From JAAZPG01 sp012797375 (lineage in GTDB: Bacteria > Acidobacteriota > Aminicenantia > Aminicenantales > UBA4085): a DNA stretch of 28,230 nucleotides. Within the stretch, counting starts at the first letter, position 1. Every line of letters starts with the position of its first letter. The translations under genes and the position numbers were made by a program. Positions 1 through 8,493 of the stretch are shown here, piece by piece. The DNA is taken from the NCBI GenBank assembly GCA_937868205.1, contig CALMMC010000113.1:1-28230 (forward strand), read 5' to 3'. The notes below the pieces were generated by a model. It worked only from the letters and a program-made list of their open reading frames with translations. It was not told the origin of the DNA and did not search any database.

Positions 1-66
1 CGAGTGTAATAGCCGCCATCCCTTTGTGCGTGTTAACTTTCGTCTTCCGTAAAAAATAGGATAGAG

Positions 67-167
67 GTCGGCGCCGCCGGGCTCCGCGACAGCCCCGCTT
101 TCACTTGATATAAATGACAACCCGGTTTTTCCCTTCTTTTTTCGCCCGATAGACGGCGGCGTCGGCC
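67..167. repeat. 101-bp direct repeat, copy 1 (GGDEF tail)
   Basis: This stretch is identical base for base to 321-421. Read on the minus strand it encodes the last residues of the GGDEF gene (ending KNRVVIYIK, stop) plus about 34 bp downstream of its stop. The copy is therefore a detached gene tail with no body in front of it. It sits at the extreme left of the window, where it could be a true local duplication or an assembly artefact at a contig end. Confidence 0.95.
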
Positions 168-332
168 GAGCCCATGACGAACCGCGCGCCTCGCGCGATC
201 GGAATCAGCGATTGTCGGCGCCGCCACGCCCTTGCCATGACGGATTTTATACGAAGCCAACGGCGGCGTCGGCCGAGCCCATGACGAACCGCGCGCCTCG
301 CGCGATCGGAATCAGCGATTGTCGGCGCCGCC
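153..332. repeat. 73-bp direct repeat pair nested in the left-end repeats
   Basis: Bases 153-225 and 260-332 are identical (offset 107 bp) and flank a 34-bp unique spacer (226-259). The repeat overlaps both copies of the 101-bp repeat by 12-15 bases, giving an interleaved A-B-spacer-B-A arrangement. It contains a GC-rich self-complementary core (CGCGCGAGGCGCGCG). No gene can be supported in 1-354 beyond these repeated tails. Confidence 0.93.
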
Positions 333-421
333 GGGCTCCGCGACAGCCCCGCTTTCACTTGATATAAATGACAACCCGGTTTTTCCCTTCTTTTTTCGCC
401 CGATAGACGGCGGCGTCGGCC
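321..421. repeat. 101-bp direct repeat, copy 2 (authentic GGDEF tail)
   Basis: This is the second copy of the 67-167 repeat, offset by 254 bp. Here the repeat is continuous with the full GGDEF gene, so this is the authentic 3' end and the left copy is the displaced one. Identity stops abruptly on both sides: base 66 differs from base 320, and base 168 from base 422. Confidence 0.95.
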
Positions 422-1089
422 AATCCAATCACCTCGTTCGCCGTCTGCTTATGCAAGGGCGTTCCATAGACGCCGACGGAAATCGTGAAATGGGAGACCT
501 TTTCCCGGCGGGTCACAAGCCGAAAATCCGACAGGGCGGTCTCCATGCGGATCCTCTCGGCCACCGCGGCCGCGTCCAGAATGTTCGTCTGGGGAAGAAT
601 CACCAGGAAATTGTCTCCGCCGATCCGCCCGACGATGTCCGAGGCCCGGATGATTTCCCCAAGCTTCGCCGAGAACGACTTGAGAAGCTGATCAGCCGCG
701 CCCTGGCCGAATTCGTCGTTCAAGGCCTTGAAATCGTCCGGGTTGATCATCAACAGGCTCAGGGGATACTTGTAGCGGATGGACCGGTCGATTTCTTCCT
801 GCAACCGGGCTTTCACGTACATCGCGTTGTAAAAGCCGGTCAGGCCGTCCCGAATGGCCAAGCTCGAGAGCTTGTCGCTGAGAGCCAGGCCGCTCAGGCA
901 GATCACCAGGATGACAACGAATCCCAGGGTCAGGATCGAACGCTCGAAAGCCCGGAATCCGATCCAATCCCAGTATTGGGGGATGAGATCGCCCAGGGCG
1001 ATAAAAACGAGATAAGCTCCCACCAGGACGATGACGGCCCAGAGCCGATTTTTAAGTCCCGAAGTATAAAGCTTGATTTTCGGGCTCAT
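355..1089 (-). CDS. Membrane GGDEF-domain protein with degenerate active site
   Basis: This 244-residue protein has two predicted membrane helices (about residues 17-36 and 51-70) and then one GGDEF domain (about 78-244) facing the cytosol. The family makes cyclic di-GMP from two GTP. The signature here is GGDNF (157-161), so the usual fourth acidic residue is Asn. The upstream metal-binding Asp is also changed, with INPDDFK (115-121) where LDIDHFK-like sequence is expected. The inhibitory I-site RxxD is kept as RASD (148-151), exactly five residues before the signature. From family knowledge I infer weak or no cyclase activity and possible c-di-GMP binding through the I-site. The gene follows ftcD by 11 bp and is probably the last gene of that operon. 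Its 3' end lies in the left-end repeats. Confidence 0.9.
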   Translation of the reverse strand: MSPKIKLYTSGLKNRLWAVIVLVGAYLVFIALGDLIPQYWDWIGFRAFERSILTLGFVVILVICLSGLALSDKLSSLAIRDGLTGFYNAMYVKARLQEEIDRSIRYKYPLSLLMINPDDFKALNDEFGQGAADQLLKSFSAKLGEIIRASDIVGRIGGDNFLVILPQTNILDAAAVAERIRMETALSDFRLVTRREKVSHFTISVGVYGTPLHKQTANEVIGLADAAVYRAKKEGKNRVVIYIK

Positions 1090-1100
1090 AGATTCTCTTT

Positions 1101-2777
1101 TTACACTTCTTCCAGCCCTTTTTCAATTCTTTTATGAACCGCCTCGGCCCGGAGACGGACCCGCCGGCGGATTTCCCCGGCTTCGGCGGCCGTCGACCTC
1201 CGGAAAGCCTCGTCCTTCAATCCGGGCAGATTGATGCGGACATTGTACCAAGCGCCCTCGGCCGCGGCCCGGGCGGCCAGGGCGGCCACGCCGGCGTCGC
1301 TCAAGGAATTGCGGTTGCCTTTTTTCACCGCCCGTTCGGCCAGATCCACAAGCAAATCGCACTTCCGCAGGACCTCGAAGGGAATTTGGGTGGCCTCGCG
1401 CGTGGCGTCTTCGAGGGCGGCTTCCTGGAAGCGGGCCTGTTCCTCGGTCGCCCGGGGCATCCGGTGAGCGGCCATGACCTTGTTGAAGGCGGCCGTATCC
1501 AAGTCGACATATCGCAGAAAGGCTTCTTTCAGCTCCTGGGCCTCGGACGCCAGCCGGTTCATTTCGCTCCAGGATTTCTCATATCCTTTCTTGCCGACGG
1601 TCAAGTTGGCGACCATGGCCGAAAGCGCCGCCGCCAAAGCGGCGCAATAGGCGGCGACGCTCCCTCCGCCCGGGGCGGGGGAGTCCATCGAGAGCTCGTC
1701 GGCGAAAGCCTGAAGGCTGAGGCCGGCCAGCCTCGCGCTCGACTCTTCGACCTGGCATTCGATGATTTTTTTGGCCGGATCGAAGGGGACGACGTCGCTC
1801 AGGCCGAGGGAGAGGACGGCGATCCGAAGCAACTCGCTTTCCGGCACGCCCGAGCTCTTGCCTTGGCGCTCGAGATAGTACCGGCCGGCTTGCAGAAGCG
1901 CGTCCTTCGGAATCAAGCCGACCAGCTCGCTTCCCGTGACCCGGAGCCCCATGGCCGCGGCTTGGGCCCGGACGTCGTCGAACACGACATGGATCGGCGT
2001 GACCTTGTAATTTGTGAAGTTAATCGATATCTGGGCCCGCTGGTAATCCTCGATGTACCAGCCCACGGCCTTGACGTGGGAAAACCGGCCGGGAACCTTG
2101 ACCGCGGCTCCGCTTTCATCCCGGACGATGTCGCCGTGTTTGTCCCGCTTGGCCCGGCCGCTTTCCCGGATATTCAAGGCGATCTCTGAGGCCAGCTTCC
2201 GGTCGCGGGTGTTGAGATCGATATTGTAGGCGATCAGGAATTCCCGGGCCCCGATGATCGTCGCCCCGGCCGATGGATTAAAAACCGCTTCGCCGCAATC
2301 GGGGGCCCAGGCCGGATCCTTCAGCTTCTCAGCCAGTCCTTCATATTCGCCCTGGCGGACGGCCGCGAGGTTGCGCCGCTCGTGGCATTGGGCCGCTTCC
2401 TCATAGAAGTAGACGGGAATGCCCAGCTCCGCGGCGACGCGGACGCCGAGGGCTCGGGCTAAGGCGACGCATTCCTCCATCGTCACCCCGGAAAGGGGGA
2501 CGAAGGGACAGACGTCCGTCGCTCCAAGGCGGCTGTGAGCGCCCTTGTGCCTACGCATGTCGATGACCTCGGCGGCTTTCCGGATCGCCCGGAAAGCGGC
2601 CTCGGCGGCCGCGTCCGGCGGCCCGATGAACGTCACGACCGTCCGGTTGGTCGACTCTCCCGGATCCACATCGAGAAGTTTGACGCCGGGGACTGTTTCG
2701 ATCTCGCCGGCGATGGCCGCGATTTTCGTCTTGTCCCGCCCTTCGCTGAAATTCGGGACGCATTCCACAAGCTTCAT
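1101..2777 (-). CDS. ftcD: Bifunctional glutamate formimidoyltransferase / formimidoyl-THF cyclodeaminase
   Basis: This 558-residue protein has the same two-domain order and nearly the same length as animal FTCD. Residues 1 to about 335 are the formiminotransferase, which moves the formimino group from formiminoglutamate to tetrahydrofolate. It starts KLVECVPNFSEGR, and His81 in RRHKGAHSRLG matches the catalytic His. Residues from about 355 are the cyclodeaminase, which releases ammonia to give 5,10-methenyl-THF, with SPAPGGGSVAAY (366-377), the YVDLDTAAF segment (423-431) holding the likely catalytic Asp, and RNSLSDAG (489-496). No hut gene is in the window. A good Shine-Dalgarno (AAGGAG, 8 nt before ATG) supports the start. 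The gene lies 12 bp after the second M16-like gene and before the GGDEF gene, probably co-transcribed. It is a cytosolic enzyme. Confidence 0.96.
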   Translation of the reverse strand: MKLVECVPNFSEGRDKTKIAAIAGEIETVPGVKLLDVDPGESTNRTVVTFIGPPDAAAEAAFRAIRKAAEVIDMRRHKGAHSRLGATDVCPFVPLSGVTMEECVALARALGVRVAAELGIPVYFYEEAAQCHERRNLAAVRQGEYEGLAEKLKDPAWAPDCGEAVFNPSAGATIIGAREFLIAYNIDLNTRDRKLASEIALNIRESGRAKRDKHGDIVRDESGAAVKVPGRFSHVKAVGWYIEDYQRAQISINFTNYKVTPIHVVFDDVRAQAAAMGLRVTGSELVGLIPKDALLQAGRYYLERQGKSSGVPESELLRIAVLSLGLSDVVPFDPAKKIIECQVEESSARLAGLSLQAFADELSMDSPAPGGGSVAAYCAALAAALSAMVANLTVGKKGYEKSWSEMNRLASEAQELKEAFLRYVDLDTAAFNKVMAAHRMPRATEEQARFQEAALEDATREATQIPFEVLRKCDLLVDLAERAVKKGNRNSLSDAGVAALAARAAAEGAWYNVRINLPGLKDEAFRRSTAAEAGEIRRRVRLRAEAVHKRIEKGLEEV

Positions 2778-2789
2778 CTCATGTTCTCC

Positions 2790-4238
2790 TTACTTCCGGA
2801 TCGTCTCTATCCACTGTCCCCGGGCGTCATAGATCTCGACTTCGTCGAAGTCGGCCAGGCTTTCCCGGCAGGCCGCCCGCGATCCGGCGATGACGACGAT
2901 GAACGGCTGACTCAAATATTTTTGGGCTGCCTGGAGCGCCCGTTCGGCGTCAACCTCCATGGCGTTGGCCATGAATCGGCTCCAAAGCTCCTCGCCGGCT
3001 CCGGCCGCCCGCATCGCCGCGACGTAGCCCGAAAATTGATCGTACCGGTCGAGGCGCAGGGGGAATCCTCCCATCATGCTGAATTTGGCTTCCTCGAGCT
3101 CATCCAGGGTGACCGGTTCACGGGTCAGCCGCTGGATTTCGCCTTGGATCTCCCGGACCGAGGCGGCGACCACCTCGGGCCGGACGACCGCCCGGACGGA
3201 AAACGCGCCGCCGCCCCGGTAAAACTCCGGCCCGCTGGACGTCTCATAGGCGTATCCCTTGGACTCGCGCAGATTCAGGAACAGGCGCGAATTGATGGTT
3301 CCGCCGAGGAGTTGGCCGATGGCCATAAGGGCGAACCGTTCCCCCGGAACGAGCGGTGGAAGGACCGTCCCGGCCCAGATCACGCTTTGCCCGGCCTGGG
3401 GAAGATCAAGGAAGCAGATCCGGGCGCGCTGCGGGGCCCGGAGCGGCGGCAGCGGCTCGGCTTCGACCGCCCGGGCGGCCCACGTGTTGAGGGCGTGGGA
3501 GATCTTGCGCGAGGCCGTGTTGATGTTGACGCTGCCCGTCAGGATGATTTGGGCGTTGTTCGGACGGATATACCGATTCCAAAAGGCGACGAGATCGCGG
3601 GACGTCCAAGCCTTGATATCCCCCCGCCCGAAGGCGAATTTCCCGTAGGGATGTCCTTGGAACAGGAGTCCGCCCAGGAAGCGATGGGCCAAGAACGACG
3701 GATCGCGCTCGGAGGCGGAAATCTCGGCGCTGACCATCGACTGGACGATCTTGATCTCACGGTCGCCGATGCGAGGCTGGAGAATCATCTCGGCGACGAG
3801 ATCCAGGGCTTGGTCGAGAAATTCCTCCGGGAAATGAAAGCCGAGGACGATGACGTCCCGGTCGGCCGCGACGGCGAAGGAGGCGCCCAGGCTTTCGATC
3901 CGTTCCTCGATTTCCGAAGCCGGCCGGACTTGTGTTCCTTGACCGAAAATACCGGCGGCCAGGGTCGCCAAGCCGGGAGTTTTATCCGGGGAGGCCCTCT
4001 CTCCGCAGAAGAAGACCATGTGGAGACTGGTGATCGGCTGATTCTCGCGGTAGACCACGGTCATCGAAAGACCGTTGGACAGGGTGCTCGATTCGAGCCG
4101 GGGGAGCCGGAATTCGGGCCGGGGATCCGGCGCCGGCAGCCGCTGCCGGAACCGTTCCTGGGCGGCGGCCGGCCCGGTCAAGAGACCGAGTCCGGCGGCG
4201 AGCGAAAGAACGATCCGAATCCCTCGCTTCCTCTTCAT
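2790..4238 (-). CDS. M16-like exported protein, non-catalytic (C-terminal partner)
   Basis: This 482-residue protein has an N-terminal signal peptide (cleavage likely after GPAAA, near residue 26) and two M16-type halves. Active M16 proteases carry HxxEH in the first half. Here the matching stretch reads GLATLAAGIFGQGT (89-102), with all zinc ligands lost. The substrate-binding Arg-Tyr type motif of the second half is kept (LFLNLRESKGYAYET). In known bacterial M16B heterodimers one subunit carries zinc and the other carries the R/Y motif, and this protein fits the second role. Its ATG directly follows the stop codon of the upstream M16 gene (TAA then ATG), so the pair is surely co-translated. 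It likely acts in the periplasm, although its partner is also unusual (see 4239-5594). Confidence 0.93.
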   Translation of the reverse strand: MKRKRGIRIVLSLAAGLGLLTGPAAAQERFRQRLPAPDPRPEFRLPRLESSTLSNGLSMTVVYRENQPITSLHMVFFCGERASPDKTPGLATLAAGIFGQGTQVRPASEIEERIESLGASFAVAADRDVIVLGFHFPEEFLDQALDLVAEMILQPRIGDREIKIVQSMVSAEISASERDPSFLAHRFLGGLLFQGHPYGKFAFGRGDIKAWTSRDLVAFWNRYIRPNNAQIILTGSVNINTASRKISHALNTWAARAVEAEPLPPLRAPQRARICFLDLPQAGQSVIWAGTVLPPLVPGERFALMAIGQLLGGTINSRLFLNLRESKGYAYETSSGPEFYRGGGAFSVRAVVRPEVVAASVREIQGEIQRLTREPVTLDELEEAKFSMMGGFPLRLDRYDQFSGYVAAMRAAGAGEELWSRFMANAMEVDAERALQAAQKYLSQPFIVVIAGSRAACRESLADFDEVEIYDARGQWIETIRK

Positions 4239-5594
4239 TTATTTCATCCGGATATTGAGAATGATGCAGTTGTCGAGGGTGAAATATCGGTTCACGATCG
4301 CCACGATCTGCGCGGATGTGACCCGCAGGACCCGCTCGGTTTCCCATTCCAGGACGTCCATCGTCCGTCCGGCCGCCCGAAGGGACCAGTACGATTGAAT
4401 GAGAAAGAGCGCCCGGTCCAGCGACGTCGCCGTGCGGTTGAGAAAATCCTGGCGATAGAGCATCTTGGCCCGGCCGATTTCGGCCTCGCTCGGGAAAGAC
4501 CGCTTGATTTTTTCCAGCTCGGAAAAGACCGCGTCGAAACACCCCTGGATTTGGGGCTGGCTGGCGACGATGAAGATCTTGAAGGCGGACCGGTCGAAGC
4601 GCTGGTCGATTCCGCCGGTCAGCTGGAAGGCGATCTTGGCCTCCCGGTTCAAGAGGCGGCGGTTGAGCCGCGAGGTCCGGCCGCGGAGAAGGAGAAAATC
4701 AAGGAGCGTCAGGATGGGGGCGTCGGACGATCCCGGAGTTGAGAGGCGGAATCCGAGGAAGACCGCCGGGGCGGAAGCCAGGGGATCCTCGATGGTCCGG
4801 GAGAATGGGGCTTTAAGATAGGAGGGGGCTTCGAAGCCTCCGGCCGGCGGTTTGGCCGCCGGAAGGGATTCGAAATACCGGGCGACCAGCTCCCGGACGC
4901 GGCCCGGATTGAACTGGCCGGAGATGCAGAGGACGGCGTTCGAGGGAGTGTACAGGGAGTCGTAAAAAGACCGGACGTCGTCCAGGGTGAGACGGCGGAC
5001 ATCCGCCTCCTCGCCGAGGAGGGAATGGCCGAAGGAGAAATCGGAAAAGAGGAGCTCGTCGAACATTTGGAGGCTGTTGAGATACGGCTCGGAGGCTTTC
5101 CGGTTCCGCAGCTCCTCGAGCAGGTCCAAGCGGGCTTTCTCGAACTTGTCCCGGGAGAGGTCGAGGGTCCGCATCCGGTCGGATTCGAGCCAAAGCGCCA
5201 AGGCCAGATGGTTCGAGGGAATCGTCTGGTAGTACAGCGTCTGGTCCTCGAGGGCGTTGGCGTTGAGCGTTCCGCCGACCCGGTTGATGGAGGAGATGTG
5301 CTCCAGCGGCGAGACATTGGCCGACCCGGCCGTCATCATGAGCTTTTCAAGAAGGTAGGACACGCCGGTCTTGCCGGGCTTCTCATGGATCGATCCGGCG
5401 TTGTAGCCGACGGCCACGGTGACGATGGGAAGATCGGGATGATCATGCAAAATGACGGTCAAGCCGTTTTTCAGGGTGTAATGGGTGACGCCGCTGAAAA
5501 AAGGCGTCTGAGCGGCCGAGGGAACCGCCAGGACGACGGCCAGGGCCGCCGCCGCGGCGGCGATCCTCAGCCCTCCCAAGCTCCGCGATATCAT
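4239..5594 (-). CDS. M16-like exported protein with mutated zinc site (YLLEK for HLLEH)
   Basis: This 451-residue protein has a signal peptide (cleaved near VPSAAQ) and an M16 N-domain (TLKNGLTVILHDHPDLP, then GSIHEKPGKTGVSYLLEKLMM). In active members that position reads HLLEH. Here both histidines are replaced, by Tyr and Lys, and only the Glu remains. The distal glutamate region is still present (DLLEELRNRKASEPY). It sits where the catalytic subunit of an M16B pair belongs, just before its zinc-less partner. As read, the pair has no classical zinc site, so I infer a chaperone-like, binding or altered role, or an undetected sequence error. There is no good ribosome site, and a TGaTATTTT element ends 7 nt before the ATG. 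The gene begins 28 bp after the CBM9-like gene. Confidence 0.92.
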   Translation of the reverse strand: MISRSLGGLRIAAAAAALAVVLAVPSAAQTPFFSGVTHYTLKNGLTVILHDHPDLPIVTVAVGYNAGSIHEKPGKTGVSYLLEKLMMTAGSANVSPLEHISSINRVGGTLNANALEDQTLYYQTIPSNHLALALWLESDRMRTLDLSRDKFEKARLDLLEELRNRKASEPYLNSLQMFDELLFSDFSFGHSLLGEEADVRRLTLDDVRSFYDSLYTPSNAVLCISGQFNPGRVRELVARYFESLPAAKPPAGGFEAPSYLKAPFSRTIEDPLASAPAVFLGFRLSTPGSSDAPILTLLDFLLLRGRTSRLNRRLLNREAKIAFQLTGGIDQRFDRSAFKIFIVASQPQIQGCFDAVFSELEKIKRSFPSEAEIGRAKMLYRQDFLNRTATSLDRALFLIQSYWSLRAAGRTMDVLEWETERVLRVTSAQIVAIVNRYFTLDNCIILNIRMK

Positions 5595-5601
5595 GAGCCC
5601 T

Positions 5602-5610
5602 AAAATATCA
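5602..5610 (-). promoter_or_regulatory. Extended -10-like element before the M16 pair
   Basis: On the minus strand this reads TGaTATTTT, an extended -10 form matching TATAAT at 4 of 6 positions. It ends 7 bases before the ATG at 5594. A start point at the usual distance would fall at or next to the A of the ATG and give a leaderless transcript. No convincing -35 is visible, and the genes could also be read through from 5623-6453, so this is tentative. Confidence 0.35.
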
Positions 5611-5622
5611 CAATCGGCCGGT

Positions 5623-6453
5623 TCAATCTATCAGCCGGCGGCGGAAATGGAGGCAAGAAAAAGCCTCCGGCACGTGGGAATCGTAGACGCCGTGGCGGTT
5701 GAGCGCCCAGCCGGGATCGGGGATCAGCGCGGATCCGCCTCCCGGGGGAGGCTCGAAGCGGGAAAAATCCATCCGCCAGACGTCTCCATCGCGAGGAGGA
5801 AGCGGCCGGCCTCCGGCCAGGAGGGCGAAGCCCTCCCACGGAAAAGCCGCTTCAAGCGTCCAGCCGCGGTCGACGTCCCGCGAGTCGTTGAGCGTTCCGT
5901 CGACGTTCACGGCCCAACGAAGCCCGGGAAAATCCCAATCCATGAAAGCCCACCGCTTGCCGCGCGGATGCCGTCCATAGCGGGAGGCGTCCTGGTAACC
6001 GCCCAGAACGTCGACGTTCCGGGAGGCCAAGTCGAACTCGGGCCGCCGGTCGAATCCCGCTCGGCGGTAGGCATCCTGCCAGACGTAAAAAACCTCGTAG
6101 ATCGTCCCGCGGGCGTTGACCTGGAACTCGTAATACGCATCGGGCCCGGCGATGAAAAGCTCGGCGTCGTTTTCCTTCCAGAGAAACGAATCCCGCTCGG
6201 TCAAAGTCGCCCGGACATCCGGCTCTTCGATCCAATAAGCGACGTAGAACGCCTCGTCGTCCCACAAGGCGGCCATCCGCGTTTCGAGCGGGGCCGGGCT
6301 CCCGTCGATGAGATCGACGAACTTCGGCGACCGGACCGCCCGGCGCCAGACCGGATCGTCGAGCCGCCCGTCAAGCCGGGGCGGGCGGGACGTTCGGAAA
6401 CAATCGTAATGGACGAGAAATTCCTCGGGGCATCCGTAAGGGGGGTGTTTCAT
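5623..6453 (-). CDS. CBM9-like carbohydrate-binding-fold protein
   Basis: This 276-residue protein resembles the CBM9-like (DOMON-type beta-sandwich) family. The N-terminal part has PRLDGRLDDPVWRRA, typical of the first strand and turn. MAALWDDEAFYVAYWIEEPD and WKENDAELFIAGPDAYYEF follow, then a late GWTLEAAFPWEGF strand. Family members bind sugars or sit beside glycoside hydrolases and peptidases, and no enzymatic motif is visible. Unlike many relatives it has no signal peptide (starts MKHPPYGCPEEF), so it may be cytosolic, or the start may be wrong. No ribosome site precedes the ATG. A TATAGC element lies 4-9 bases upstream, too close for an ordinary -10. The gene is divergent from metK and ends 28 bp before the M16 genes. 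Function is unknown. Confidence 0.8.
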   Translation of the reverse strand: MKHPPYGCPEEFLVHYDCFRTSRPPRLDGRLDDPVWRRAVRSPKFVDLIDGSPAPLETRMAALWDDEAFYVAYWIEEPDVRATLTERDSFLWKENDAELFIAGPDAYYEFQVNARGTIYEVFYVWQDAYRRAGFDRRPEFDLASRNVDVLGGYQDASRYGRHPRGKRWAFMDWDFPGLRWAVNVDGTLNDSRDVDRGWTLEAAFPWEGFALLAGGRPLPPRDGDVWRMDFSRFEPPPGGGSALIPDPGWALNRHGVYDSHVPEAFSCLHFRRRLID

Positions 6454-6552
6454 GACGCTATAGAATTAAACCAATCAACCCGCGATTGCAACCGGGAGTC
6501 GGCGTATGCTAATCTTGACGATCTTGAGCGTCGAAACCGGAGGAGGATTTTC
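6454..6552. promoter_or_regulatory. Divergent intergenic region between CBM9-like gene and metK
   Basis: This 99-bp region must hold promoters for both directions. It is AT-richer than its flanks. TTGCAA (6486-6491) followed after 16 bases by GCTAAT (6508-6513) is the best plus-strand pair for metK, but it is weak. A strong Shine-Dalgarno (GGAGGAGGA) precedes the metK ATG. I see no SAM riboswitch architecture in this short leader. Confidence 0.35.
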
Positions 6553-7711
<1,159 letters not shown>

Positions 7712-7719
<8 letters not shown>

Positions 7720-7736
7720 TCCGCCGGATTACAGGC
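7712..7736. terminator. Compact hairpin spanning the convergent metK and TPR stops
   Basis: An 11-bp stem (one G-T wobble) with a 3-base GCC loop covers both stop codons: metK TGA at 7717-7719 on the plus strand, and the TPR gene TAA at 7729-7731 on the minus strand. The stem reads GCCTGTGATCC / GGATTACAGGC. There is no T-run on either side, so a classical intrinsic terminator is not shown. It may act as a bidirectional transcript-end stabiliser or a non-canonical terminator. Confidence 0.45.
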
Positions 7737-8493
7737 GGGGAAGCCGCTTGAGGAGGTCTTCCGCCCGGATCCGAAGATCATCCTTGGCCTGGAGCAGGAT
7801 CTTTTCCAAGAGCTCGCGGGCTTTGCCGTAATCCTTTTTCTTGTAATACGTCACGGCCAGGTTGTACTGGACGTTCAGCTCGGTGGGGGAGAGACGGATC
7901 GCCTGCTGGAAGCTGTTGATCGCGTCGTTATAGTCCTCCCGGGCGTCATAGATCAGCCCCTCGAGGTTGAAAGCCAGGACGGACTTGGGGTATTTGGCGA
8001 TCGCCTTGCGGATCCAATCAAGGGCGGCGTCGAAGTGGTCGTTTTCGTAATCGTTCTTGGCCAGGTTGTAGGCCGCGTTGTAGTTCTGATCGATCTCGTA
8101 AGCCTTGGACCAGGACGCGACGGCGTCTCGTTTTCGTCCGCTTTGATCATAGGCGGTCGCCAGGTTGTTCCATCCCTCGGAAAACAACGGGTTGATGTCG
8201 AGGCAGGCCTGGAGGGCCTGGATCGATTCCGGGATCCTCCCCTTCATCATCAGGGCCAAGCCCCGCAGGTTCAAGGCGGGGAAAAAGCGGGGATTGAGGG
8301 CCAGGGATTGATCGATGTACTTGAACGCCTCGTCCACCATGTTGTACTGGAGGCAGAGAGCCGCCTTATCGAATTGATACTGGGGGTCCTTTTCCCTTTC
8401 CAAGGCCAGCCTCTTGGCCGAGGACATGCAGGCCGGGACGGTCAAGGCGACGGCCAGGAAAAGAATCGCGTGACGGCGCAGGGGACGACTCAT
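7729..8493 (-). CDS. TPR-repeat lipoprotein (PilF/PilW-like)
   Basis: This 254-residue protein has a lipoprotein signal peptide with the lipobox VPAC (Cys22) and then about six tetratricopeptide repeats across residues 38-250. Examples are the repeated A-x-N-L-x-G/A-x-x-Y pattern, as in GWNNLATAYDQSG and NVQYNLAVTYYKKKDYG. TPR lipoproteins scaffold protein complexes at the outer membrane. PilF/PilW, which helps assemble type IV pilus secretins, is the closest recognisable architecture, but no pilus genes are nearby, so the specific role is open. It is the last gene of the asnS run, and its ATG overlaps the gpsA stop by 4 bases (ATGA). Confidence 0.88.
   Translation of the reverse strand: MSRPLRRHAILFLAVALTVPACMSSAKRLALEREKDPQYQFDKAALCLQYNMVDEAFKYIDQSLALNPRFFPALNLRGLALMMKGRIPESIQALQACLDINPLFSEGWNNLATAYDQSGRKRDAVASWSKAYEIDQNYNAAYNLAKNDYENDHFDAALDWIRKAIAKYPKSVLAFNLEGLIYDAREDYNDAINSFQQAIRLSPTELNVQYNLAVTYYKKKDYGKARELLEKILLQAKDDLRIRAEDLLKRLPRL

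Noticed and set aside
2535..4742. A 735-codon plus-strand open frame opposite the M16 and ftcD genes
   Set aside because: It is low-complexity in character (rich in G, R, D, P), spans three real minus-strand genes with clear family motifs, and has no recognisable domain. It is an antisense shadow common in GC-rich DNA.
5593..6552. A long N-terminal extension of the metK frame
   Set aside because: The frame is open but lies antisense to the CBM9-like gene. The strong Shine-Dalgarno and family-like MADHSRYLFTSES place the start at 6553.
6454..6552. SAM riboswitch upstream of metK
   Set aside because: The region is only 99 bp, shared with a divergent gene, and shows no multi-helix junction or terminator hairpin before the strong ribosome site.
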